Source: Clostridia bacterium (GTDB lineage Bacteria; Bacillota; Clostridia; Oscillospirales; CAG-272). From it: a DNA stretch of 64,000 bases. Position 1 is the stretch's first letter. Each line of letters opens with the position of its first letter. Under the pieces are notes generated by a model. That model did not search any database and had not been told where the DNA came from. It saw only the letters and a program-made list of their open reading frames with translations. This document shows positions 14,646-23,597 of this stretch, one piece after another. The position numbers and the translations under genes are program-made. Location of the stretch: the NCBI GenBank assembly GCA_017466445.1, contig JAFTUC010000033.1, positions 30,214 to 94,213 on the forward strand. The letters run 5' to 3'.

Positions 14646-15479
14646 ATGTCTTATAAAAAAATACTTACCATTCAGGATATTTCATGTCTCGGTCAGTGCT
14701 CTCTTACAGTAGCGCTTCCTATAATATCGGCGTGCGGCATAGAGACCTGCGTTCTTCCGTCTGCAGTCCTTTCTACCCACACGGCGGGCTTTTCGGGATA
14801 CACCTTCAGAGATCTTACTGAGGATATGCCACTGATCTGTGAGCACTGGAAAAAGGAAAGCATCAAATTTGACGCTATTTATACAGGTTATCTCGGAAGC
14901 GCAAAGCAGATCGCTTACGTTAAAGATATTTTTGCTTCCTGCGGATCAGAGTCTCTTGTTAAGATAGTCGACCCCGCAATGGCTGACGGAGGAAAGCTTT
15001 ATCCGGGGTTTGACGGTGCATTTGTTAAAGAGATGATAACTCTCTGCGCCGAGTGCGATTATCTTATTCCTAACATGACGGAGGCATGCTTCCTTACGGG
15101 GACAGATTATAAAACCGAATACTCACGTGAATACGTTGACCTTTTGCTTGAAAGGCTCACCGATCTCGGCGCGAAAAATATCATACTTACGGGTATATCC
15201 TACGAAAGCAAGAAGACCGGAGTTGTGGTCTACGAAAACGGAAAATATTCCTATTATGAGCACGAGCTTCTTCCGAACGGCTGTCACGGAACGGGCGACA
15301 TTTACGCATCCTCCTTTGTCGGCGCGCTTATGAGAGGAAAAAGCGCATACGAAAGCGCAAGGATCGCCGCTGACTATACGCTTGAATGCATAAAAGCAAC
15401 GGCCGAGGAAAAGGATCATTGGTACGGCGCAAAGTTCGAGCCTGTGCTTCCCTTCCTTATCAATGCGATAAACTCCTAA
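14646..15479 (+). CDS. pdxY: pyridoxamine kinase
   Basis: A 277-residue ribokinase-superfamily enzyme. The N-terminus ILTIQDISCLGQCSLTVALP and CVLPSAVLSTHTAGFSGY match Firmicute pyridoxamine/pyridoxal kinases, with VDPAMADGG, PNMTEACFLTG and the catalytic NGCHGTGDIYAS block (anion hole, Asp) near residue 216. It phosphorylates B6 vitamers to give PLP or its precursors (salvage). The divergent MocR/PdxR-type gene supports the B6 assignment. Followed by a strong terminator. Confidence 0.9.
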   Translation: MSYKKILTIQDISCLGQCSLTVALPIISACGIETCVLPSAVLSTHTAGFSGYTFRDLTEDMPLICEHWKKESIKFDAIYTGYLGSAKQIAYVKDIFASCGSESLVKIVDPAMADGGKLYPGFDGAFVKEMITLCAECDYLIPNMTEACFLTGTDYKTEYSREYVDLLLERLTDLGAKNIILTGISYESKKTGVVVYENGKYSYYEHELLPNGCHGTGDIYASSFVGALMRGKSAYESARIAADYTLECIKATAEEKDHWYGAKFEPVLPFLINAINS

Positions 15480-15490
15480 ACAAATATAAA

Positions 15491-15535
15491 AATCACCGCC
15501 GTGGAGCTTATTTTGGCTCTCGGCGGTGATTTTAT
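15491..15535. terminator. bidirectional terminator between convergent genes
   Basis: AATCACCGCCG (15491-15501) pairs perfectly with CGGCGGTGATT (15521-15531), followed by TTATTTT. It serves the kinase gene on one strand and the phosphoesterase gene on the other. Confidence 0.88.
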
Positions 15536-15539
15536 TTTG

Positions 15540-16817
15540 TTATTTCGACGTAGCTATGTAATATTCCGCGGTAGGAACGAATTTGCCGTCTGCAAAATCT
15601 CTTCCGCGCAAAAGAACACCGTTTTCATACACCTCGATTATATATCCCTCGCCGTTTTTCCCTCCGAATCGTGGGGAGGTGATAGAGGGGATATGGAAGG
15701 AGTGATATCCGTGTGAATTATCGTATATTCCGTTACTCTCGAGAGCCTGCGACGAAAACGGCTGATGTGAATGTCCGTGGAAGAAAAACAGATTTGGATT
15801 ATTCTTTACGATCTTCTCGAAAAGCTCAGCCTCTTCTCCGCCCCAAAGATCAACCTTATATTTTCCTTCGGCATTTCCCGAGGTATCGGTCGGTCTTACG
15901 TGCTGAAAAAGGAAGCACCGCTTGTCCTTGTTTTGCTTGACTGTTTTTTCAAGCCAGATAAGTGTTCCGATATCAAAGAGAGATCCCTTTCCGGCGCTCT
16001 TTATTCCGAGCATTATGAAAAGATCATCTCCCTTTTCTACCGTGTAGAAAAGCGGGTCTCCCGTGTACGGCATTATCGACTGATCGTTGTGCTTACTTGA
16101 ATCATGATTTTCGTGATTACCGGTAATTTCATAAATATTAACGTTCGGAGAATGTTTTTCAACAAATTCCTTGTATTCTTCAAGCTCTTCCTTGGTTCCT
16201 TCGCCCGTAAGGTCTCCGCATATACATATGAAATCAACCCTTCCGTCACCGTTAAGGTAGTTAAGCGCTTTTTCAAAATCCTGCTTTGATCCTTCGTAAG
16301 GAAGATGAACGTCAGAAAGAGCGGCAAACGTATATAAAAGCTCTCCCTTGTCGGGATCACCGGACTTATCTATGGGAATGATACCCGCTTTTATTCCGTA
16401 GGAATCGTAAACTCCTATGCGTACGGCTTCCATCGGGACGACATTTTGAGGAATAAATCCGATTATACTTCTCGATTTGTTCTCTCTTTCGATGACACCG
16501 ACATCCATATATTCCTTTAATACACCGCTCTCACTTTCGTATTTAAGAGTGTATGCACTCGGACGCAGGGTGTTATATATCCTTATTTTGTTATTTTCGA
16601 TAACGCCTACTATTCTTTCGTTGACAGGCAAGCTATCATCGATCGGAGGATCAGGAATAACTACCTCGTTATTTTCTTTATCGGCACTTCCGTCTGTATC
16701 ATTTTTATTTTTTGCGCCCGAGGTGCATGAAACAAGCGATCCGAAAAGGATAACTGCGACAAGTAAAAACGATACAAGTGATTTGAATATTCTGTTCTTT
16801 TGCAAAATAATTGACAT
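15540..16817 (-). CDS. metallophosphoesterase lipoprotein
   Basis: 425 residues. A lipoprotein signal (hydrophobic stretch residues 11-30 ending in LVSC) is followed by a D/N/E-rich linker, a beta-rich region (about 60-150) and a calcineurin-like phosphoesterase domain with all the metal-site motifs: SDVHLPY, CICGDLTGEG, ITGNHENHD and FHGHSHQPF. It should sit on the outer face of the membrane and hydrolyse a phosphoester outside the cell; the substrate is unknown. GGAGGG precedes the ATG. Single-gene unit, convergent with the pyridoxamine kinase. Confidence 0.85.
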   Translation of the reverse strand: MSIILQKNRIFKSLVSFLLVAVILFGSLVSCTSGAKNKNDTDGSADKENNEVVIPDPPIDDSLPVNERIVGVIENNKIRIYNTLRPSAYTLKYESESGVLKEYMDVGVIERENKSRSIIGFIPQNVVPMEAVRIGVYDSYGIKAGIIPIDKSGDPDKGELLYTFAALSDVHLPYEGSKQDFEKALNYLNGDGRVDFICICGDLTGEGTKEELEEYKEFVEKHSPNVNIYEITGNHENHDSSKHNDQSIMPYTGDPLFYTVEKGDDLFIMLGIKSAGKGSLFDIGTLIWLEKTVKQNKDKRCFLFQHVRPTDTSGNAEGKYKVDLWGGEEAELFEKIVKNNPNLFFFHGHSHQPFSSQALESNGIYDNSHGYHSFHIPSITSPRFGGKNGEGYIIEVYENGVLLRGRDFADGKFVPTAEYYIATSK

Positions 16818-16869
16818 AACGCCCTCCGATTATCTAATATCCACATTTTATATTATTTTCTTGAATATG

Positions 16870-17700
16870 TCAAGTCAATGTTTTCATTTTTCTGTAGGTG
16901 CTTGGCGAGCAGCCGTAGTATTTTTTAAATATCTTGTTGAAGTACGTAACGTTATTAAACCCAACTCTTGAAGAGATATTTATGACCGTATCATCGCACG
17001 ACAAAAGCAGATCACGTGCTATCTCGACCCTGCGCGAGCTAAGATATTCGCTGAAGCTGACTCCGACGTTTTTCTTGAAAAGTCTTCCGAGATACTTTTC
17101 GCTGTAGTGAAAGATCCGGGAAAGCAATGTGAGATCTATGTCGAACTCAATATTGGCTTCAATATAATTTTTTATATTGTCTATAAGTCTGTCAAAGCTT
17201 TTTGATACCATGCGACTCGGAAAAAGCTCAAGACTCATTCTTATATACCCCTCGATGACATACGAAACAGTTTTACAGCGCATTTCGGAAAAATCCTTTT
17301 CGGCTGTATCGATAAGTCCTGCGCTTTTATCAAGCTTTCTTATAAGCTTTTCGGAGCGCTCCTTTTCGGGAAGAATATTTCCGATATATATTATCGACGC
17401 GACCTCACCGTTTATGATCACGGGATGAGTATATTCATACACACCGTTTATACATAGACCCGAAAAGGGTTCTTTCGTTTCCATGGCTTTTTTTATCGCG
17501 GCATTTCTGCAGTAAAAGCAGCGTCTGAAGCCACCGCGACGACTCTTCATCTCGTCACATATCGGACACGCGTGTATCTGCTTTCGCCTCGGAAGAGAGA
17601 GCATTTCATTTCCGTAATTACCCAAAAAAAGAACTCCTATATGCAGCTTGGTTCCGTACTCTATACTGTCTATCAGATCATTCAGATTTCCGTAAATCAT
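16870..17700 (-). CDS. AraC-family regulator with PocR ligand domain
   Basis: 276 residues. The N-terminal half fits the PocR sensory domain: HACPICDEMKSRRGGFRRCFYCRNAAIKKA, with a conserved set of cysteines, then GLCINGVYEYTHPVIINGEVASIIYIGNILPE. The C-terminal 100 residues carry a double HTH of AraC type (FHYSEKYLGRLFKKNVGVSFSEYL and SRVGFNNVTYFNKIFKKYYG). PocR domains are proposed to bind small metabolites such as propanediol-type or other hydrocarbon derivatives. The gene is divergent from the FAD oxidoreductase at 17851, its probable target. Confidence 0.85.
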   Translation of the reverse strand: MIYGNLNDLIDSIEYGTKLHIGVLFLGNYGNEMLSLPRRKQIHACPICDEMKSRRGGFRRCFYCRNAAIKKAMETKEPFSGLCINGVYEYTHPVIINGEVASIIYIGNILPEKERSEKLIRKLDKSAGLIDTAEKDFSEMRCKTVSYVIEGYIRMSLELFPSRMVSKSFDRLIDNIKNYIEANIEFDIDLTLLSRIFHYSEKYLGRLFKKNVGVSFSEYLSSRRVEIARDLLLSCDDTVINISSRVGFNNVTYFNKIFKKYYGCSPSTYRKMKTLT

Positions 17701-17850
17701 ACTTTTTCCTTTAATTTTTTTCGTTTGTTGACGTTTATTATAGCATATAAGTTTCGTTCGTTCAATATAAATCGTAAATTTTATAAGTTTTTTTATAAAA
17801 CATATGATATAGTTAAAACAGAATTCGCTTTTGGAAAAGGAGACGTTAAA

Positions 17851-19110
17851 GTGAAAAAATACGATCTTATAGTAATAGGCGGAGGGCTTTCGGGCGTTGC
17901 GTCCGCAGTATGCGGCGCAAGAGAGGGGCTTTCCACGCTTCTCATTGAAAAAAGCGGAACTCTCGGAGGCGCCATTTCAAACAACCTTGTATATCCATTT
18001 ATGCGTTACTGGACTCTGGCAAGCGAAAACGAGTTCGACGTATCAAAATACTTAAGCGCCGGAATTTTCGCAGAAATGCGCGAAAGAGAGAAAAAATACG
18101 TAAAAAAATATTCAGATATGCAGTTCGGCCCCGAATATTTCAAGCTTCTTCTTGACGATATGGTGAGTGAGGCGGGAGTTGACACACTCTTTCATTCGAC
18201 CCTTTGTGCAGTAAACACCGATAACAGAAGCATAAAGAGCATCGACGTTATCACATGCGCCGGAATAATGAGCTTTGAATCGGAATTTTTCATCGATGCG
18301 AGCGGTGACGGTGCCCTGTTTGCACTTGCGGGATGCGACTATCAGCTTGGACGAGAGAGCGACGGACTCTGTCAGCCGATGACGACCTGCTTCAGAATGA
18401 GCGGAGTAGATCTCGCACAGTTTGCAAAGGACAGACCGATGCTTCAGCAAAAGTACAGAGAGCTTCAGGCAAGCGGAGAGATCACAAATCCACGCGAAAA
18501 CATACTTACCTTCAACGGTATAGGCGACGGAATCCTTCATTTCAACACTACCAGAATAATAAAGCTCGATCCCACCGACCCGTTTGATAAGAGCCGTGCC
18601 GAGATCGAGGTTCGCCGTCAGGTATTCGAGATCGAGCAATTCCTCAAAAAATACTCATCCGCATTTGAAAAAAGTACGATAATATCTATCGCAAACGAGA
18701 TAGGAGTACGGGAGAGCCGCAAGCTTCGCGGAGTTTATATTCTTACGGCGCAGGATCTTAAGGATCTTACTCATTTCGAGGATTCTATAGCGCTTGGAAA
18801 CTACGATATCGACATACACAATCCCTCGGGTACGGGAACATCTCACTATTATTTTAAGGGAGAGGAATACTATTCCATTCCCTACCGCTCTCTCATTTCC
18901 AAAGAATACGATAATCTGCTTGTGACGGGAAGATGCATATCTGCCACTCACGAAGCGCAGGCGTCCGTCAGGATAATGCCCATATGCGCGACCCTCGGTC
19001 AGGCAGCGGGAACTGCTGCGGCAGTTGCTCACGTCAGCGGCAAAAATGTCCACACGGTCGACGTTGACAGCATAAGAGCGCTTCTTATAAAAAACGGAGC
19101 GCGAGTATAA
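17851..19110 (+). CDS. FAD-dependent oxidoreductase
   Basis: 419 residues. It begins at the GTG at 17851, directly after AAAAGGAGACGTTAAA; a longer upstream frame has no ribosome site. The N-terminal dinucleotide fold IVIGGGLSGVASAVCGAREGL is followed by IEKSGTLGGAISNNL; FIDASGDGALFALAGCDY, RMSGVDLAQF and the C-terminal VTGRCISATHEAQASVRIMP with ATLGQAAGTAAA fit the FAD-oxidored family found with plant-glycan and amino-sugar catabolic genes. Substrate unknown. The divergent PocR-AraC gene is the likely controller. Terminator follows. Confidence 0.85.
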   Translation: MKKYDLIVIGGGLSGVASAVCGAREGLSTLLIEKSGTLGGAISNNLVYPFMRYWTLASENEFDVSKYLSAGIFAEMREREKKYVKKYSDMQFGPEYFKLLLDDMVSEAGVDTLFHSTLCAVNTDNRSIKSIDVITCAGIMSFESEFFIDASGDGALFALAGCDYQLGRESDGLCQPMTTCFRMSGVDLAQFAKDRPMLQQKYRELQASGEITNPRENILTFNGIGDGILHFNTTRIIKLDPTDPFDKSRAEIEVRRQVFEIEQFLKKYSSAFEKSTIISIANEIGVRESRKLRGVYILTAQDLKDLTHFEDSIALGNYDIDIHNPSGTGTSHYYFKGEEYYSIPYRSLISKEYDNLLVTGRCISATHEAQASVRIMPICATLGQAAGTAAAVAHVSGKNVHTVDVDSIRALLIKNGARV

Positions 19111-19120
19111 TTAAAACAAA

Positions 19121-19153
19121 AAGACTCTGCATATTTTTTTGCAGAGCCTTTTT
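19121..19153 (+). terminator. terminator between convergent genes
   Basis: AAGACTCTGCA (19121-19131) pairs with TGCAGAGCCTT (19140-19150) with one mismatch, then TTT. It ends the FAD oxidoreductase gene and may also serve the convergent gene. Confidence 0.8.
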
Positions 19154-19155
19154 AC

Positions 19156-20589
19156 TTATACTATGAAATGCTTGTGTCCGTTTATATGAATGAGCTTCAT
19201 ATAGAATTCGTAATCTATATCCTTAAGAATATTCTCAAGCTCAAGATCGGACATTACCGTATTTCTTCCGTTTGCGTATTCGGTATCAACGCGTTCTTTC
19301 ATGGAAATGAGTACGGGATGACGCTTGTCTATAACATTATCTCCGTCGAGATGGAAGAAATTGTTGATCCAGTGTGCGATACCTGCAAGTCCACTGTGTG
19401 AATCTATTGCGACCGTAGCGGGAACTCCGAGAATAGAGGTAGTATCGAAGATGTTATATATCTCCTCATCCTTAAGAAGTCCGTCTGCGTGGATTCCCGC
19501 TCTTGTAACGTTGAAGTTTCTTCCGACAAAGGGAGTACGCGGCGGGATCTCATATCCTATTTCTCTTTCGAAATAGCGCGCGATCTCGGTGATAACAGAA
19601 AGATCCATTCCGTCGGTCGTTCCTCTGAGAGATGCATATTCAATAGCCATAGCCTCCAAAGGGCAGTTGCCGGTACGCTCTCCAATACCAAGGAGGGCGC
19701 AGTTGATGCTCGAGCACCCGTATAGCCATGCCGTGGACGCATTGGTAACTACCTTGTAGAAATCGTTGTGACCGTGCCATTCAAGAAGCTCGGACGGGAA
19801 TCCTACGTAGTGCTGGAGACCGTAGATAATGCCCTGTACGCTTCTCGGAAGTGCCGCACCGGGGAAAGACACTCCGTATCCGAGCGTATCGCACGCACGG
19901 ATCTTTATGGGAGTCGAATAGCGCTGACTAAGCTCCATAAGTCTTTCGGCAAAAGGAAGCACGAAGCCATAATAGTCAGCTCTCGTTATATCCTCAAAAT
20001 GGCATCTCGGCTGAATACCCGCGTCGAGAACCTTCTGAACTATCGTAAGATATTTTTCCATTGCCTGCTTACGGGTAAGCTTCATCTTGTTGTAGATATG
20101 GTAATCCGAGCAGGAAACGAGAACTCCGGTCTCTTTGATTCCGAGCGATTTTACAAGCTCAAAATCATTGTCGTTGGCTCTTATCCAGCTCGTGATCTCG
20201 GGAAATTCAAATCCGAGCTCCTGACAAGCGCGGATGGCCTGTCTATCCTTTTCGGTATAGACAAAAAACTCACTCTGACGGACGAGACCCTTGGGTCCTC
20301 CGAGCTTATGAAGGAGAGTAAAGAGATCTACTATCTGCTGAACGGTAAACGGAGACGTAGACTGCTGACCGTCGCGGAAGGTAGTGTCGGTTATCCAGAT
20401 CTCTTTAGGCATATTGATCGGAACCGTTCTGTGGTTGAAGGATATCTTCGGTATACTGGTATATTCAAAAAGATCTCTGTAAAGATTGGGATCCTCTCTT
20501 TCCTGAAGATGATAATGGTAAGAGGACTGCTCAAGAAGGTTGGTCTCATCAGAGAAGATAAGCTCCTTCGGTTTAGGAATACTTGCCAT
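19156..20589 (-). CDS. Re-type citrate synthase / isopropylmalate synthase-like enzyme
   Basis: 477 residues from the ATG at 20589, which follows AAAGGAG; a longer frame upstream lacks a ribosome site. It is a DRE-TIM acyltransferase: KEIWITDTTFRDGQQSTSPFT is the metal and catalytic loop, EWHGHNDFYK carries the metal His pair, and LGIGERTGNCPLEA follows. The N-terminal extension (SIPKISFNHRTVPINMP) and the phrase LHKLGGPKGLVRQSEFFVYTEKDRQAI match what I recall of clostridial Re-citrate synthases rather than LeuA. Re-citrate synthase condenses acetyl-CoA and oxaloacetate for glutamate synthesis. An isocitrate dehydrogenase at 58565 supports this. Homocitrate or isopropylmalate synthase remains possible. 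Confidence 0.68.
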   Translation of the reverse strand: MASIPKPKELIFSDETNLLEQSSYHYHLQEREDPNLYRDLFEYTSIPKISFNHRTVPINMPKEIWITDTTFRDGQQSTSPFTVQQIVDLFTLLHKLGGPKGLVRQSEFFVYTEKDRQAIRACQELGFEFPEITSWIRANDNDFELVKSLGIKETGVLVSCSDYHIYNKMKLTRKQAMEKYLTIVQKVLDAGIQPRCHFEDITRADYYGFVLPFAERLMELSQRYSTPIKIRACDTLGYGVSFPGAALPRSVQGIIYGLQHYVGFPSELLEWHGHNDFYKVVTNASTAWLYGCSSINCALLGIGERTGNCPLEAMAIEYASLRGTTDGMDLSVITEIARYFEREIGYEIPPRTPFVGRNFNVTRAGIHADGLLKDEEIYNIFDTTSILGVPATVAIDSHSGLAGIAHWINNFFHLDGDNVIDKRHPVLISMKERVDTEYANGRNTVMSDLELENILKDIDYEFYMKLIHINGHKHFIV

Positions 20590-20776
20590 AATATATATTC
20601 TGCTCCTTTCGGGTAGAAAATTCTGTAATCTGATCAAAAAATCGGATATTGATATATTATACACTTTTATTTAGTAAAAATCAAGTACATTAAACAGGGT
20701 TTTGCTCGATAAATCGAAAAAAATACACCGAAACATCAAAAAAAATTGTTCAGGTTGCCGAAAAAGCAAATTTAGA

Positions 20777-20805
20777 TTGACAACATCCCAAAAACGTGAT
20801 ATACT
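20777..20805 (+). promoter_or_regulatory. promoter of the glycerol-1-phosphate dehydrogenase operon
   Basis: TTGACA (20777-20782), 17-bp spacer, TATACT (20800-20805), 38 bp before the ATG. Confidence 0.82.
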
Positions 20806-20843
20806 TTTAAAGTTAGGAAAAAGTCAAACAAGAGGTATCGTAT

Positions 20844-22124
20844 ATGAATCTTACAGCATTACTAAAGGATCTTGAAAACTGCCCGTGCGGAAGAAAACAC
20901 TCTTTTGACGTAAAGAGAGTCGAGATCGCAAGTGGCGTCACCTCAAAGGCGGGAGAGATACTCGAAAGCGAGAGCTTTGGAAAAAGACTGCTTATGGTAG
21001 CGGATGCTAATACGTACAGTGCATCAAACGGACTTGAAGCCTCCCTTGAAAAAAGCGGTTTTTCGGTTAAAAAGCTTATCTACCCCGATCTAAGGGTAGC
21101 TTCCGAGGAAGGAATCGCGGAGGTCCTTGCCCTTTCAAACGATATAGACGCTATAATTTCCGTAGGCACAGGATCGCTCAACGATATCTGCCGCGTCGCG
21201 TCATTCAGAGCAAAAAAGAAATTCTGTATATTTGCGACCGCTCCTTCAATGGACGGATTCGCGTCGAATTCCGCCCCCATAATCTCGGGTAAATTCAAGG
21301 AGTCGCTTTTCGTTGCGCCGCCGTCCGTTATAATTGCGGACACAAGGATCCTTGCAAACGCTCCTATCGAGCTCAAGGCATCGGGATTTGGCGATATGAT
21401 AGCCAAGATAAACGCCGATTTCGAATGGCGTCTCTCGAATATTCTTACGGGCGAGCATTATTGCGAAAGGATATCCTCCCTTTCGGTAGGAGCGGCAAAA
21501 AAGGTCATCTCTCTTGCTGATAAGGTATGCGAAAAGAGCGAGGAGACCGCGGGGGCTATTATGGAGGCGCTCGTTATCTCAGGGCTTGCCATGGCGCTTG
21601 AAAACACCTCACGTCCCGCATCGGGTGCCGAGCATATACTCTCGCACTACTGGGAATGCTATAAGCTTGCACGAGACATTCCGCAGGAGTTCCACGGAAA
21701 AAAGGTTGGAGTTGCAACTCTTTTAATGACCGAAATATTCCGAAACGCCGTTGACAGATACGAAAGCGTTACCGAATGTCCCGAAAATCCCGATTGGGAT
21801 GACATATATTCCAAATTCCCCAAGGAGACCGCAAAGGACATCGAGAGGCTCAACTTTCCATCGGTTACCGATAAAATAGTACCCGGCTCCATCGAAAAAA
21901 ATTGGCAGAAGATCCGCGAGCTTGCATATGAGATCCTTCCCACAAAGCAGGAGCTTATAAGAACTATGAGGGCAGCGGGAGCTCCCACCGAGATCGAGGA
22001 TATCGGTATTTCAAGAGATCTTCTTTACGAGGGTCTGAAATATCACCCGTACATGAGACACAGGATCACCTTTACACGAATCCTCCCACTTATAGGCATC
22101 GACATCTGCGACCTTTTAGACTGA
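20844..22124 (+). CDS. sn-glycerol-1-phosphate dehydrogenase family protein (AraM-like)
   Basis: A 426-residue member of the iron-containing-alcohol/glycerol dehydrogenase superfamily. NAD-binding region AIISVGTGSLNDICR near residue 113 and SMDGFASNSAP; metal ligands appear as ASGFGDMIAK (Asp), GAEHILSHYWE (His) and EFHGKKVGVATL (His). This order fits AraM of Bacillus and archaeal G1P dehydrogenase, which reduce dihydroxyacetone phosphate to glycerol-1-phosphate. It is followed by a HAD hydrolase and a phosphoribosyltransferase in one operon. The N-terminal Cys pair (CPCGRKH) is characteristic of the Firmicute subgroup. Confidence 0.82.
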   Translation: MNLTALLKDLENCPCGRKHSFDVKRVEIASGVTSKAGEILESESFGKRLLMVADANTYSASNGLEASLEKSGFSVKKLIYPDLRVASEEGIAEVLALSNDIDAIISVGTGSLNDICRVASFRAKKKFCIFATAPSMDGFASNSAPIISGKFKESLFVAPPSVIIADTRILANAPIELKASGFGDMIAKINADFEWRLSNILTGEHYCERISSLSVGAAKKVISLADKVCEKSEETAGAIMEALVISGLAMALENTSRPASGAEHILSHYWECYKLARDIPQEFHGKKVGVATLLMTEIFRNAVDRYESVTECPENPDWDDIYSKFPKETAKDIERLNFPSVTDKIVPGSIEKNWQKIRELAYEILPTKQELIRTMRAAGAPTEIEDIGISRDLLYEGLKYHPYMRHRITFTRILPLIGIDICDLLD

Positions 22125-22143
22125 CACAAAGGAAATAAAAACT

Positions 22144-22833
22144 ATGAAAAAGCTTAAATGCGTAATATTTGATTTCAACGGAACACTCCTTTTTGATTCC
22201 AAATTTCATATCGAATCATTCAATCGCTATCTGGAAAAAGCAGGAAAGCCTACGCTCAGCAAGGAAGAGCTCATACGCTCTGTTTTCGGCAGACCTAATT
22301 CGGAGCTCTACAAAAAATATTTTAATCCGAACGCAAATGACGATGAGATAGAGCTCTTTGCAAAAGAAAAGGAGCAGAAATACGTTGACAATTACATAAA
22401 TCATCCGGAAACAATCTGCTTTCCCGCGGGAGTCGCTGAAATGCTCGATTTTCTAAAGAAAAGCGGTATTCCCTATGCGATCGCCACCGGATCCGATAAG
22501 ATCAACGTAGATTTTTATCTCGAGCATCTTAAGATCGACCGTTGGTTCTCGTATGACAACATATTTTACAACGACGGCTCGTTCAGAGGCAAGCCCGCGC
22601 CCGATATTTATCAGCTCACCGCAAAAAAGCTCGGATTTGACCCCTCTGAGTGTCTTATATTTGAGGATGCAAAAAGCGGAATCCTATCCGCAAATGCGGC
22701 AAACGCAGGCGCGGTAATATCGATCCACGAGCCCTCCATCCCATCCGGAGTCGATGACGACGTAAAGGTGTCACTTGAAATAAGCGATTTTCTTGATTTT
22801 AAGAGCATTTTCAAGAAATTCGGACTGATTTAA
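22144..22833 (+). CDS. HAD-family phosphatase
   Basis: 229 residues, HAD subfamily IA with an alpha-helical cap (about residues 18-85). Motif I is FDFNGTLL: the nucleophile D10 is present but the usual second Asp is N12. Motif II TGS, motif III the Lys in RGKPAPD, motif IV FEDAKSGILSA. Substrate unknown; the subfamily includes sugar-phosphate phosphatases and phosphomutases. It lies 19 nt after the AraM-like gene, recalling the AraL (HAD)-AraM pairing in Bacillus ara operons, so a sugar or glycerol phosphate is a reasonable guess. Confidence 0.83.
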   Translation: MKKLKCVIFDFNGTLLFDSKFHIESFNRYLEKAGKPTLSKEELIRSVFGRPNSELYKKYFNPNANDDEIELFAKEKEQKYVDNYINHPETICFPAGVAEMLDFLKKSGIPYAIATGSDKINVDFYLEHLKIDRWFSYDNIFYNDGSFRGKPAPDIYQLTAKKLGFDPSECLIFEDAKSGILSANAANAGAVISIHEPSIPSGVDDDVKVSLEISDFLDFKSIFKKFGLI

Positions 22834-22858
22834 ATAAAATTTATAAAGGAGCTACGTT

Positions 22859-23416
22859 ATGAAGGAATACTATCCCATTACGATCGCAGGAGTAAAAAGA
22901 GAATTGAAGCTTTGTCCTCTTACCGACAAGCTCTACATAGGAGCATTCGTTATAATCGGGGATCCCGAGCTCACGCACAGTGCCGCAAAAGCGCTTGTTG
23001 AAAAGGCACCCGAATACGATTACATCCTATCAGCCGAGGCAAAAGGAATACCGCTCGCTCACGAAATGGCCTCTATTCACGGCGACAAGAAATACATGGT
23101 CGCAAGAAAGGGCGTCAAGCTTTACATGAGCGACATACTCGACGTTACGGTAAAATCTATAACCACCAGCAAGGAGCAGCACCTCTATATCGACGGAGCC
23201 GATGCCGCTCTTATGAAAGGAAAGCGTATTCTCATCGTTGACGACGTTATATCGACCGGAGAATCCCTCAGATCGCTTGAAGAGCTCGTAAAGGCTACCG
23301 GAGGCACTATCGTCGGAAGAATGGCGATTCTCGCAGAGGGTGAAGCCGCAGACAGAGACGATATAATATATCTTGAAAAGCTTCCCTTATTTGATTCGGA
23401 AGGAAACGCTATTTAA
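22859..23416 (+). CDS. adenine-phosphoribosyltransferase-like protein
   Basis: 185 residues with a type I PRTase fold. The PRPP loop is RILIVDDVISTGESL near residue 122; YILSAEAKGIPLAHEMA matches the pyrophosphate-loop region of adenine and xanthine PRTases. It should join a purine-like base to PRPP. AAGGAGC precedes the ATG. It is the third gene of the operon after AraM and HAD; the link to those enzymes is not obvious. Terminator follows. Confidence 0.82.
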   Translation: MKEYYPITIAGVKRELKLCPLTDKLYIGAFVIIGDPELTHSAAKALVEKAPEYDYILSAEAKGIPLAHEMASIHGDKKYMVARKGVKLYMSDILDVTVKSITTSKEQHLYIDGADAALMKGKRILIVDDVISTGESLRSLEELVKATGGTIVGRMAILAEGEAADRDDIIYLEKLPLFDSEGNAI

Positions 23417-23426
23417 ATAAAAAAAT

Positions 23427-23456
23427 GATCCGTACTTAAGGTACGGATCGTTTTTT
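23427..23456 (+). terminator. terminator after the PRTase gene
   Basis: GATCCGTAC (23427-23435), loop TTAAG, GTACGGATC (23441-23449), then GTTTTTT. Confidence 0.93.
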
Positions 23457-23524
23457 ATCGTCACACGACCTTCCTTGTGGTTATTTTGCCCAATTGAGGG
23501 GCCTTCTTTTCGTCATTGTTGACA

Positions 23525-23553
23525 TTGACATTGACCCTGCAATGTGGTAAAAT
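23525..23553 (+). promoter_or_regulatory. promoter of the GH2 operon
   Basis: TTGACA (23525-23530), 17-bp spacer, TAAAAT (23548-23553). TTGACA is part of a short tandem run (TTGACATTGACATTGACC), so alternative -35 registers exist. Confidence 0.78.
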
Positions 23554-23597
23554 TATTATAATTGCTTATTTAAGCGTTTTATGGAGGTGTATTAATT

